Below, piece after piece: positions 38,730-49,640 of a stretch of DNA of 64,000 nucleotides. Where the stretch lies: NCBI GenBank assembly GCA_008360955.1, contig LUCM01001548.1, forward strand, positions 200,649-264,648, given 5' to 3'. This stretch comes from Fasciolopsis buskii. Taxonomy: Eukaryota; Platyhelminthes; Trematoda; Plagiorchiida; Fasciolidae. A model generated the notes under the pieces. The model worked only from the letters and a program-made list of their open reading frames with translations, searched no databases and was not told where the DNA came from. Every line of letters starts with the position of its first letter. The first letter of the stretch is position 1. The translations under genes were made by a program, and so were the position numbers.

Positions 38730-39240
38730 TTACAAATGTGGCTGCTCAATATTTTCTTGGCTCCAAGATCAATGGTATCTATAGGCCATTGACGCTCTTA
38801 CCACCAGCTGTTTTGGTCTGTTTTGACAAGTTTTGCTTTGCACTCAAGGTCTTTGGGGACTTTCTTTATGACATTTTCAACATTCATGTCCATTTTATAG
38901 ACCCGTTAAATCCGAATACTGCGGACATCTCCACGCCCGCCATCAAGATCCAGTTGAACTCTGCACCTGCGATACGCATCGTTGGTGCGTATAAACACTT
39001 TGTTCCCCTTGATATGCCAGTTTTGCTATTTCTTCTCATTTCGTACCCAAATGTTTATCTGCTTGTTCAATGTAACTTGCAATACCCCTGTAACATTTGA
39101 TCATGCAACCAAGCATGCCTCTTGAACTTTCCGAGAAATATACGAATAGTATTGTTATCATTTCGTCCGAGGTGTTCATACCATTGTAAAAGGCCATGGT
39201 AAGACTTCAACTGTAATATTCTGTGCAGGCTTTGTCCCCC
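38730..39240. other. About 510-bp segment interrupting CR1-E, origin unknown
   Basis: CR1 text stops near 38729 and resumes near 39250, but the intervening sequence does not resemble the RT thumb. It contains a frame of 128 codons (38714-39100) that starts inside CR1 text and is rich in Leu, Phe and Pro, without a recognisable domain. The segment ends with CCGAGAAATATACG near 39140, a motif shared with 33240-33265. It could be an insertion of an unknown short element or a highly decayed RT thumb. Confidence 0.4.
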
Positions 39241-39650
39241 TTCTTCAAAAAGAGCGCCGCTTACCTTGAACAGGTGCAGTGATTAGCTACGAGAATGGTT
39301 GAAGGGCAGGGTGGAAAGTCATACGGTTAACGACTCCGCGACTTAGATCTCCTCGTTGGACAGATGGAGACACCGAGAAGACTTAATGAAGGCCTTTAAG
39401 ATTATAACAGGCTTGTCGAGTCTCAGCCCACACGGCTTGTTTCATCAATACGAAGACCGGCACACGTGATCATGAAAAGGAAGCTTGCAAAAGCACTACC
39501 TAGGCTGTCGGTTAGGCGGCACGTCTTTGGTAACGGGGTCGTAAATATGCAAACCGACTGCCAGGGGACATGACAGCCGTGCATAACGTGGTTCTGGTTA
39601 AGCAAGCGTTGGATCGAAATTGGGATGCACTAGGGGGTAAATCGTTGTTA
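39241..39650 (+). mobile_element. CR1-E, right part: C-terminal region
   Basis: The typical end of a CR1-type polyprotein is readable across frames: LEQVQ near 39268, ATRMVEGQGGKSYG (from 39289), RLRDLDL near 39336, FHQYEDRHT near 39440, KRKLAKALPRLSVRRHVFGN at 39475-39534, and KRWIEIGMH near 39604. Order and spacing fit the family's arrangement of thumb end, conserved basic block and the ALDRNWD-like terminus. At least four frame changes are needed, so it is a pseudogene. Confidence 0.65.
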
Positions 39651-40129
39651 GGTTGATGATTTTACATCCCACTAACCCTGACTTGAACCATAAACTCTTG
39701 CGACCCGTAATATCCTTCGCCATCAGGATGAAATGAGGTAATCGGTTTAATTTTTCATATAGCGTGAAGCTGGAAGAGGTGGACAACCAAATCAGAGTGT
39801 ACGCCGACGAAAGAATTCTGGACACCCGAGTGGGGCGGGCCAAAACTTGTCCCTTGAAAAATGAACAAAAATTAACTGAATGTATGCAGTGTTGACAAAG
39901 GATTAGCAAAATCCTGACTTCACTTCAACGTCTAGTGGGTGTGGCAGCTGGAACTGACTTCTGGACTCGTACTTTGTAGTATTTTTGCCGCCTAATCACA
40001 ATTTGTGGATTGACTCACCTTCATGTTTATCGAGCAGTATGTTCATTCGTTTATTAGGGAAAGTTCCTCAGTTTCATACAGTGCACCAACTATGAAGAGC
40101 GGATTGGTCTTTTTTTACGTTTCAAATAG

Positions 40130-40725
40130 CGCCGCCGAAATTCGCCGCGGAGAATGCGTAAACTAGGTCGTTAGAAAATGGGAACAGCAACCGTGCCATA
40201 TGAAAGGTAACAGGCCATGGAAGGGGCATCATGGATAAGAGTGGCCCTAGAATAATAACGTGGATTTGAGATTTGATTTTGGCTACATATTGCTCAATTG
40301 TCATTTACATCTCCCTCCAGTAATAGGATGGACGGCCTACCTTTTAGTTTGGGGGCAAGTGCGAAATCACTATCACAGGTCATGCTAGATGTGGAGCCAC
40401 TAGAAACGATCTGCTGCCAGCGTAACCGAAGTTGTCACAGCCGTTTCGGACAAGTTTGGTGCAGCATCTAACTTCCGGAGAAAATCAACTGGGTTCGGAC
40501 ACCGTTTCCGCTAAAATCCGCCCTGTTGCTCATTATCAGTTTTGGGGCATTGATTTAGGTACGCTCGTTTAAACGCACATGAGATCTGGACCTTCATCAT
40601 TAATCTACACCTGATCAACGAGTTCTTGAGATGAAATGTTGTCCATTTCAAGAGTTGTAAATATTCGATTTCCATTTTTGGAAATAATTCAATTTGACAC
40701 TGTTCATACTGACACAAACTGTTTG
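40130..40725 (-). mobile_element. BEL/Pao-like gag fragment, copy 1 (tentative)
   Basis: Read on the minus strand from 40720, the frame gives IELFPKMEI, then LLKWTTFHLKNSLI. This resembles the LPKMEL-x-x-F-x-G-D-P-L-x-W-x-x-F-x-x-x-F segment that starts the capsid part of BEL/Pao gag proteins. Further on, DFLRKLDAAPNLSET (near 40470) resembles the later gag motif F-L-x-x-L-x-x-x-P-x-L-x-x-x-D. The Phe-x-Gly-Asp-Pro core is missing. A second, shorter match lies at 44115-44245 in the same orientation. Gag would package element RNA. I rate the family call as moderate to low. Confidence 0.45.
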
Positions 40726-41004
40726 TACATTGAAAATGATCAGATTTTGCCCACTAGAAATCTATGAAACGTCTGTGTTTGTCGTCATGGCAAGCTGACA
40801 TTTCGCACAGAATGTTCTGCCCAATCAGAGTACATGCGTCAGACTAGTGGGTAACCATTGGAGTCTGAATTTCTTCCCTGGAGCGGTGGTTTGGTTGGTC
40901 ATGCCTCCAATGAAATTACGGTTGTGTGGACTGCATAGTCAACGATGTGACAACAAAATGACCCTTTAAAGCGCACCTGATTTGTAGACCTTGGAGAACT
41001 GATT

Positions 41005-41305
41005 GTCCTAACGCAAATCTTGTATTACATTTTCCTGCCCTCAATCTTTGTCACCACTCGTGCGTCACTCCTACTCGGCTCCGTACGACTGCAATACTGG
41101 CAACCCTGGCACTTGACCGGCACAAGGAAAAGACAATCATAACCAGTAGCAAGTTGAGTATATTTGGACAGGAACGTGCGAGCGGTGCGTGAGTGAGGAA
41201 CGCACAAGTAGCGACCGCGCTTGGTGGTCAACGTTCGGGTAAACAAGCTATCCGGAGGAACAAATCCATGTTCCGCTACAACCTATCCCACAGGCGAACT
41301 ACGTG
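41005..41305 (+). repeat. Inverted-repeat pair, left arm
   Basis: This arm matches the reverse complement of 41795-42095. The best stretch is 41223-41280 against 41827-41884, with five mismatches in 58 bases. Further out the match is weaker with small indels, but order is kept (CACTCGTGCGTCACTCCTAC against CACTCGTGTGTCACTCTTAC). Near 41209 it contains TAGCGACCGCGCTTGG, which resembles an LTR-element primer-binding site. Confidence 0.75.
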
Positions 41306-41794
41306 GGCAAGTGCACGTTTGTGGCTGGTTCTACTCAGCCGCCCGTTGTTCAACCCCTTTCTAGAGCCAGAAGAAATAGCACACGGTGATGAACAACTTT
41401 ATCCCTAGTCAAAAGGTCAAACATACAGGATTCGTGTTTTACTTGTACAGTTGAACGAGGTGGAAGCGCGTAGCTCTTGTTTGAGGGGTTTGAAATTTGT
41501 TTGCATAGGCGAACTAAATGCTTACGCATGATCTACTGAATTAAGAAGAACAATTTAGTAAGTTGAGCTGCACTTACAATGGGATTCCCGTGAAGCTATA
41601 AAATTTCTTTTCTGCATTACTGACCGGATGGTACCATGTGGAAAAGAATGAAGATTGACTTAGCGTGAATAAATTTTGCAAATGTCCGATCGGACACTAG
41701 GTTTCAGAATGAAGACAAACGGAAGGATGGCGAATGTATTCTTAACCAACAGTAACTGAGTTACAACAAGTTTCTTGTTACCGCTAAACGGTGT

Positions 41795-42095
41795 CAAAAT
41801 CCACGTCTGTTTCCTCAGCCCAGTTATGTAGCGGAACACGGATTTGTTCCTCCGGATCGCTTGGTTAACCGAACGTTGACCGCCTATCGTGGTCGCCAGC
41901 TGTGTGCTGCTCACGCACGCTCCTGTTCAAATGTAATCAACTTTACACCGCTTCCGACTGTCTCCTCGTCGTACCGGTCGAGTGTCTGTGTTTTCAGTAT
42001 CGTGATAGCACAGAGCTCAGTAAGAGTGACACACGAGTGGTCACAGCAGTTAAGGGCAACCAAATGTAATACGAGATCCGCATTGAGGTAATCGG
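41795..42095 (-). repeat. Inverted-repeat pair, right arm (LTR-edge-like)
   Basis: Reverse complement of the left arm, separated from it by about 490 bases. On the minus strand it carries TGGCGACCACGATAGG (41883-41898), directly after CGCACACAGC-like sequence. TGGCGACC followed by a GTG-like stretch resembles the primer-binding site complementary to the tRNA-Arg 3' end, as I recall it for 412/mdg1-type Gypsy elements. If so, both arms are LTR edges with adjoining 5' leader, in opposite orientations. Confidence 0.65.
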
Positions 42096-44114
42096 TCTTA
42101 TAGTGCTGTATTAAGATTACACTTCCCGTGTGTGTGATGTGTATCACTGTTGCTGATGATCTCCGGATATTTCTTTTCCTATCTTGCAACCACTTGACGA
42201 TACCCTCTTCTACGGTTAACGCTGTAGCATTTTTGATGATTTTCAGTCGCAGCACAGCTTCTACATTATTTTTTTAGGTTTGAATTGACATAGTAAGAGC
42301 ATCCCAATGATCACCTTTTTAACGTTTGTTTTTTTGAACGCCATTTTCTTGCGTGCTCCAGAGTAATTCATCTCACGTGCTGTTTCTCCAGCTAGTGATC
42401 TCGTCACCACTTACCGCACATAACGAGGAGCAGTGTCACCGTGGATATTTGTGAAGATGAACTCCTATTTTTATAGCAAGAAAAAAGTGCTTGTCGGCTG
42501 CCGACGATTTTTACTATGTAGAACTGGCCGATCTGTTTGCCTCATAGCTGTTGAAAAGGGAAAAACGGTCGGCAGTTTTCCACGGTGAACGAAACACTAA
42601 ACTATCCAGCTACTGCTTCATTGTGCTTCACTAGCGCATCGTATTTGCGCACACAATTTCGATCTTCCCTGATGCTAATGATGTATGAACGGTAACGTAC
42701 TCGACACAAAGCACGTCGGTTTCCCCATTGCCTGCCTGCATCTGTCGAAATTCTGGGCGTGTTGGGGTTCGTTTGCGGCATGGAAGCTAGATGAGAAGAA
42801 GAGGAAGAAATTGATGCACAAGCCATAAATTTCAATTACTTGGATTTTCACGAGAATGTAGCGATCCCTGCGACTTCCTCCATCCGAGTCCATGAAAATC
42901 GGATGGGTCTATGATGGTAAGTGATTTCGGAGTAGCTATGTGAAATAAATATTTCATAAGCAAATGCTACTTTCGATGAGCAAAAGCTAGGGCATGTGTT
43001 TCATCAAGGTCGTACCCGATCACCTAGCCGCTCTCGGTATGGCATACAACCCCCTTTCGATCGATTCACGTCATTGGCGCTTCTGATTCGGCGTGTTTGC
43101 ATCACTCTTGCGCGCAAATGTACTACGGAAAAAGCATCCGCCACTTACGCAATGAAGGGTAGTGCTTTCACCAAAGGTATGAACTGCGGATTGCATTCTC
43201 ATTGGTTGGCGAAGATTTAGTGGACCAATCAGATTTTTGCCGCGAAGTATGTACAGAAAGTTTGCACTTACATTTGGCACAGCAGCATATACCGATTGTG
43301 CTAACAGGGGCGTCTAAAGTGAGTGATATTAACCCTTATACTGTGTACAGAAATGGTTCTTAGACTAGAGAGATTTGAATGTCTTTGAAAAATGTTTTTT
43401 ACATGGTCGTGCGTGCAATATTAGGCTATTGTATGAAAAAATCTTCAACACCAAGATAAAGTTGAAGGGGTGAATTGAGGTTGACAGAATGAAACTTTCT
43501 GCAAAATCGTTCGACTGTGGATTTCGAGATGCAAGGGTTTTCCTGAAGAGACCACCAACTCTTTTGTTAGACATTATGTAATGCTTTATTTTTAACCAAC
43601 ATTTTCCTCTATCTGCTCGTTTTAAAAAAAATTCGACTCCAGAAATTGCATTCATGGTTTGTTAGGGAACTCATAGGGTATTGTCCAGTGGATTCCATAT
43701 TGCCTGGGTTGCGACAGCATCATTCACGAATATCGATTCACCTATATTGAAAAAAATCGCGGCAAACATGTACCTTTTTCTCCGATTGAACGGGAAGAAA
43801 CATCGCGCGGAATAACCGTGGAGTAATGGATGCGTGAATGATTGTCTTATTAAATGAAGACGAAATCGCATGAATCTGCGGAAATTTCAATTGAACAAAG
43901 GAAACACTGTAAGATATCTGTCCACAAGTTGATTACCGATATAACATCCGCCACCAGTTTAGTGAAAGTCAAGGGATTTTTTTAATTCCCTCACAGGAGC
44001 GCACGAATCCTGTCAGATCTGGCTATTTTTGTCTGTTCCGGTATGTTCTGCGATTCAGATGCATCTAGATCCTGGTTAGTATAGAGTACAATCGTGGGTA
44101 ATCTGCCGTTAGAC
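42096..44114. other. No recognised gene
   Basis: Short frames on both strands (42602-42835 minus, 42996-43220 plus, 43365-43655 minus) with no recognisable domain. It may include untranslated or gag parts of the LTR elements around it. Confidence 0.45.
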
Positions 44115-44245
44115 TGACCTTCATCATTGAACTGTATCTGATCAACACGAGTTCTTTGAATTTATAGGTCGGACAGAATGAAAATGGTAACCATTCGGTT
44201 TCCGGTGTTCGAAATAACAATTCCGTTTGGCGGGCTTAAATCGTT
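44115..44245 (-). mobile_element. BEL/Pao-like gag fragment, copy 2 (tentative)
   Basis: About 120 bases align in the same orientation with 40590-40715: GACCTTCATCATT, TCTGATCAACACGAGTTCTT and GTTCGAAATAACAATTC correspond to near-identical words there, in the same order. On the minus strand the text reads TEWLPFSF where copy 1 has LLKWTTFHL. The two matches lie about 3.5 kb apart as a direct repeat. Confidence 0.45.
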
Positions 44246-44520
44246 GCCTCTGTAGTAACTAACGTTAGCATTTACAAAGCACTCGAAATAATTCAAGGAT
44301 TACGAGATTCGAATATCTGTAAGGTAATTTAACCAGTTCTCCTTCAAGATCGCTCAACCAATGATTCAGGGATTTGGCAATGAAATGAATACGGGTGTCT
44401 GCGAGTAACACAAGCAGAACTTCTTTTCGGCTTAACATTTGTCTCAATGGTATTTGGGTGAATTCGGCTGTGGGGGTGGGTGGGAGAATGTACCTATAGT
44501 GACAGGGTTTTATTGGCTCT

Positions 44521-44842
44521 GAAATGATTTACCATGTGATCTCATTAAGAAACCACGAAAGCACTGTACAGCTGCTTCATCCTTGTTAGGAATCATCAGC
44601 AGTGCATATGGACCGCGCCGCGCCCGAACTGAGACGCAAACCCGGGACGAACGAGTTTTGAGTCGAACGCCTTAGCCATTATGCTACCGGACAGGCTCTG
44701 AACGGTTTGTTGAACTTCACCACATGATGTTACACCTATCCGCCACTGATTTGCACGGCCACGGGCCGCTAGCTCAACCGATCGACTCCTACTGATAGAT
44801 GACTTCTCTGCAGGTAGCCTAAGCTCGACGAAGGCTTTGGAA
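44521..44842 (-). mobile_element. Foldback-tRNA element F1
   Basis: On the minus strand the element begins TCCAAAGCCTTCGTCG, then GGATAGGTGTAACATCATGTGG, then a tRNA-like segment (TAATGGCTAAGGCG with an A-box-like core; GGGTTTGCGTC as a weak B box), then GGGCGCGGCGCGG, GATGATTCCTAACAAGGATG, CTGTACAGTGC and an end close to GATCACATGGTAAATCATTTC. F2 (51.5 kb) has the same order over the full length. F1 sits at the point where Gypsy-2 integrase text stops, so it probably interrupts that element. Confidence 0.75.
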
Positions 44843-47125
44843 ATTATTCATCCAGAAATGTCCACGGGAATCATCAAGCACACCATGGCATTGCTTCCCA
44901 TAAAACCAGCCAATGCAGCTATTCTGATGGTTTGGAATGAACCCCATGTAGACAATTCTTGCAGTTCTTGAAAGTGCTCACAATTTCAGCATCCAACTCG
45001 GGCCACCGGCACGTAATGTGAAGATGAGGCTTCATTTTAATCCACCGAATCCCCTTTGACCAATTTGTCAACATGGAAAGAAGACACATGTCATGAGATG
45101 CAAGCATTTCGTTTATTCTTCTTGATCATGAATATAAAACCCTGCAATCTGTACACAGTAAATTGTGAAGGACACAGTGAATTGATCTAGATGGGAAGTG
45201 TCATGTATACAATAGTCGATCGAATGGAGTGACAGACGGAATAACGTCGTGAAAGTTAATGCCAATGTTGATTACTACTCAAGGTCAGCCGTTTCTGTCC
45301 GCTGTCCCATGCTGATAAGCCTAGCCTAATTGACCGAAGCACAGATCCTCTGATACAATTTGACAAAGATATGGAGGAATTGCTACAAGGTCGTCGAGAC
45401 AATAGTCGATTAAGAGCGACCGGCGGTTCTTCTCGAAACGCAAGGAAAGCCGGGAACTGTCGTTTATCAATATGAATCCATTCGCGAGGCGAACCTAAAA
45501 TGACTCCGTGAAATAGTTCTCGTATATCTAACACAATGCCTTCTCGGTTCAACGGAAAACGTTGTATCAGAAGGCGGTTCTGGACGATAGTCTCTACAGG
45601 AGGTCGACATAGTGAATGGGCCTAGCACTGGGATGTACAATACCATAAGTATATATTAACTGACGGGGATACTCCCCCTCTGAATCATTGCCACTGATGA
45701 TCTATCTTGCCAGTAACCGAGATTACAAATGAATTTTACTGCCTCATGATTAGCGACAACCGTAAATTTTTGACCTTTTGACAGCCCAATACGCTGCTAG
45801 GGCATTAAGCCCAGTTTTTGAATATCGTGCCCGAGCTTTTGTAAGCGCGCAAGAAATACCAATGACTGGCCCTCCACATTGCTTTAGAATGGTAACCATA
45901 CCGGTAGGCGATTCATCAGCTATGAGTACTGCATGTTCTTTAGGAGAAAACTGTTTGAGAACAACATTGGATTGAAGAGGAATTAGCAATACTCAAAATG
46001 TCTTTTTTCGTGACGAGATTGCCAAACAGATGAATTAATTGAACAAATATGAAATAGGCGACCAGTTTGATAAGCGAAATTGGGAATAAAAAAGACATAT
46101 ATTTGTAAAGACTACCGAGAATAAAACGAAATTCACGTTGGCAGGTGAATGCATCTCACTGAATGAAGTTAAACAATTAGGACCCCGCGGATGAAACGTT
46201 TGGGGTTCATAGCTTATCCTGAACAGGAAAGCTCAGGTACATCAAGACATTTAGTTGGACTAATGAATATACTCAAAATTTGTGAATCACTACAACTGGC
46301 AATAATGACGGATACCATGTATGGGTAGGATGGGACCACGAGCTACAATATCCCCCCAATATGATTCAACTCGTTCAAGCTTACATACAAAATGATAAAG
46401 GCAGGTGAGACACTAAGACTTAACGGGCATGGAGTTTTGCATCGATATAAGGCAAAAAGACTATTTATACTTGCCAGCACACTCGATTCTTTGTTCATGT
46501 GATATTGGCAGTTATGCGAACGTGAGATCAATCGTTGAAAAGGCCCCGGAACCGCATAGATGATAAAGGATAGCTTCGAGTTCGTTCGTTGTACAGGTGT
46601 GTTGAATTAAGCAACTGCTCGAAGTCAAACAGTAATCTTCACAGATTCGCGGTGTTTCCCCATCATTTTCTAGTTGGGTCACAGTTGGTGTGGCCCAACT
46701 CGACGACCGGAGACAGAGAGATAGAGAGATGTCGATCTTCTTCTTGAATAACAACCAAGGTGCTTGATGAACTGGCCCGGGTAAACCAAATGGAACCATC
46801 CCACACTTGAACAACGTTGGATCACCTGATACTTCATGTTTGATTCCCGGATGTTTCACCCCACACTTTAGAGCATTTCGAAACAAGTTGATCCAATTGG
46901 CAACCGTCAGATGACAAAAAGTCAAAAATGTGACATCAGCTTGTAACTGATGAAGAACTTCTAAGCCTAAAACTGGCAATCCAGAATGGAAAGTCAAAAT
47001 CCCGCAGTCTACCGCCTTAGAATCGGGGCACTTATACTGGAAAACACAAGAATCAAGAAGTAGAAGTATTTGTCCAGTAACACCCCCGAGGAATAATGCT
47101 GGCTGGAAGAATTTCCACCCCAAAG
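44843..47125 (-). mobile_element. Gypsy-2: decayed LTR retrotransposon, protease to integrase
   Basis: Read on the minus strand. The 203-codon frame 46512-47123 holds the end of the protease region (VLGLEVLHQLQADVTFLTF), then HPGIKHEVSGDP, MVPFGLPGPV, SSWATPTVTQLENDGETPRI and ending GSGAFSTIDLTFA, the RT N-terminal part. The next piece (46343-46531) reads LFALYRCKTPCPLSLSVSPA. RNase H is at 45750-45989 (VLKQFSPKEHAVLIADESPT, then KQCGGPVIGIS and YWAVKRSKIYG). Integrase N-terminal text lies at 45256-45552, and the His/Cys zinc-binding segment at 44919-45107 (HLHITCRWPEL, then CKNCLHGVHSKPSE). The catalytic RT box and the integrase core are not readable. Multiple frames are needed, so it is a dead copy. 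It differs in sequence from Gypsy-3. Confidence 0.8.
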
Positions 47126-47699
47126 AATCTAATCAGGCCCGTTCGTGAAATGAATGATTCCACACTGCCCGTGTGAACAATACAGGTACACGTATGGTCC
47201 ACGGGGTTTGGCAGTGCGCGTCCTATGTGAGGTTTTCTGAGATTGGTGATTGGAAACTATCTGGGATCTCCGCACTCAGTTGTAACGAATGTGTTATTCT
47301 GCGAACAGGATTACTTTCCCATAGGGAAAGCAAGTGGCTCGTCTGCTTGGGCATAAGTAGTACGAATGTACCAAGTTTCATGAATTCCAGTTTCCGAGAT
47401 TGATTTCCGAAGCGGGAAGATTGGGGAATTGATCGTTCGTTGTCTTGTTGTTATTCGGACAAGGATTATGCGTCCACATTCGATTTTGCTAGCTTCTTAG
47501 TCATTCCCTTTTGATATGTGGCTGAATTGCACAGAAACTGCTCAGCAAGACACGTGACAAAATTTACATCCACAAATTGACCACAAATGTTGCAAATATG
47601 TCAATAAGTTTGAACTTTTTGGATAAGTAACTTTTACTATAGATCCCGATGACTGATTCGTGCTTTTATACCATCTCGTAACTGGACTTCCATCTGAGA

Positions 47700-47870
47700 G
47701 CCACAATCACATTTGGTGGCCTATGTTATCAATGAAACAAAAGTGTACGTCTTTTTTTGGAGGGACGGCAAAAACGGATTGCCGAGTGGGGAGGTTGACC
47801 GGCGGTGGGAGGAATCGAACCCGCAAGTCCAAACGCCGCTTGACCGCCGCTTATGGCTACAGATGAAGCG
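47700..47870 (-). mobile_element. SINE-1 copy b
   Basis: On the minus strand: head with AGCGGCGGTCAAGCGGCG, B box GGTTCGATTCC, then TCCCACCGCCGGTCAACC, CCCCACTCGGCAATCC and TACACTTTTGTTTCATTGAT. It lies in the gap between Gypsy-2 and Gypsy-3. Confidence 0.8.
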
Positions 47871-48259
47871 TGTGATCGCGTGCAGATTGATTTTCGAAGC
47901 GAATAAAAGAATTAAAATGAGCTCAACATCACCGAATTAAAGACTTCGATCTTTCGCCATGAATTATGTTAATATTATGCTGGTAATCTGACTGAAGGAA
48001 TGGAACAGTCCCCACACGTAATACAGCTCGAAAAAATTCTGGAATATTTGCAGTCTCTCCGTGGCTGAAATGCTAGACTTCTTGAACGTCTCTACACTGG
48101 TTCCTTACGTAAAACTAAGCCCAAATCGACCGGTGTGGTGTATGGATTAATGTCTATTTTCTTGGTTTTCTGACCGTTGAGCTTGTCGTTTCGATGGCGG
48201 AGAGATTTAATCACCAGTCGAGATGACATCGTAGGTGCAAAAGAAAAGTCGCTGGGGTT

Positions 48260-49440
48260 CCCCTCTATTTACAGGATTGTCACTGACTCTGAACTTCTTG
48301 AACTTCTTCGATGACCTTGACCTGGGAACGGTGCGTCTGTTGTACATCTGACGTCCTTTTGTTTGACCTTTGACCTTCGCGGATAGACATTCGGCCCGAG
48401 AATTTTTTCATCCATTTGGTTGTATGCCACTTTTACTTCGAATGCGTGAACATTGTTTGATTCGCTCCCATAAATAGATTCCTGCAAATGATTCACATTT
48501 GTGATCAGTTGTGCATGCGACTTGAATTACAGTTCTCTCAGTTAGCTGAGTTATTTGCCTCGCATCCTGACCTAAGGCCAACAAAAATTTTCAAATCTAT
48601 TCAGATTAATTTCGATGTTAACAGTAGCGTCGGGGATATGATAGTGAAGTCGATCAACACGTCAGTGTCCAAACTCCTTATCATCCGATTCCCAGACGGG
48701 TCCAGTGCAATCCGAGATACAGGTCGCAGATCACTGCCATGTTAGTAGATCACATCAGCGGATTCTAAGTATCTCATGTTTAACCGAATTACTCGAGATT
48801 TGAACACTTGAGTCGGACTTGACCGTATCGTCCCGTGAGATGCATTTCTATACAGAAAAAAGAATTTACTCACACCTCGTTCACGTTCTTGGGTTTGTTG
48901 ATATTTTGATTGATTTGATCACACATTTTGGTCTTCTGACAACTTTTTTCTCCTAGCCAATTGAATTGTGGATGTCTAGGTGAAGTCAGCAAATTACAAC
49001 ATTCGAGTTCTCTTGAGCTAAGAGTTGATTTTCTTAGCAATAAACTGGTGAATTCGGCTTCAGCCGAGGCTGTGAAGTGCACTTCTTTTCGATGGGAATA
49101 TGAATAAACAATTACCACAGCCCAGTATTTATTCAAATAGGGGTCACCGGGAAGTGAAACTTGTCGGCGGATTCATTGCGTCAATGCTGAGATGACTGAA
49201 ATGCATATCACATAGAATCGATTGCCAAAGTGACGGACGAATTACGACACCGTTGTTTAAACCCAGAACTCCTTCAGAATAGTACGTGGAAAAAGTCTTT
49301 TACTATTTCCACTCCATCCGCATTTGACAGCTAATAAAATGGGTTCAAAATGCAAGTCGAATTCACGAACTACGTCCTCGCGACTTGGTGGAAATGGTTG
49401 GACAAACAAACAGTCAAAATCTTTTATCTGGTATCTTTTG
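48260..49440 (-). mobile_element. Gypsy-3, 3' part: integrase
   Basis: Integrase is readable on the minus strand. The N-terminal part lies at 49257-49440 (DFDCLFVQPFPPSREDVVRE, FEPILLAVKCGWSG). The catalytic core lies at 48870-49136 (NKYWAVVIVYSYSHRKEVHF, AEAEFTSLLLRK, then NLLTSPRHPQFNWLGEKS). The last matches the S-P-x-H-P-Q-S-N-G-x-A-E block, with the catalytic glutamate kept but the preceding Asn-Gly changed to Asn-Trp. The middle Asp-Asn-Gly block is deleted. C-terminal text at 48260-48500 (WHTTKWMKKFSGRMS) may be the post-core domain. Confidence 0.7.
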
Positions 49441-49640
49441 CTTCCTTTATTAATCCAATAATGATGAACATCATTTTTCAGAAAGTGGGCCGTGGCCAAC
49501 AGAGGGCTGCCAAGCGGGGATGTTGACCGGCGATGGGAAGATTGGAATCCGCGCCCTTCGCGTCCAAACGCCACGACCTCTACCCGTTTGGTCACGGCCA
49601 GCCACGACTGTCGAAGGACTGAGCACACCCGGAAAGATAA
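49441..49640 (-). mobile_element. SINE-1 copy c, inserted in Gypsy-3
   Basis: On the minus strand: GCTGGCCGTGACCAAACGGG head, a B-box region GCGCGGATTCCAATCTTCCC (decayed), then CATCGCCGGTCAAC, CCCCGCTTGGCAGCCC, GGCCACGGCCCACTTTCTG, AATGATGTTCATCATTATTG and AATAAAGGAAG. It lies between RT (49.9 kb) and integrase (49.4 kb) of Gypsy-3, where RNase H would be expected. Confidence 0.8.

Noticed and set aside
46512..47123. Host gene of 203 codons
   Set aside because: Its text (SSWATPTVTQLENDGETPRI and FSTIDLT) is Gypsy RT, and the flanks continue the Gypsy polyprotein.
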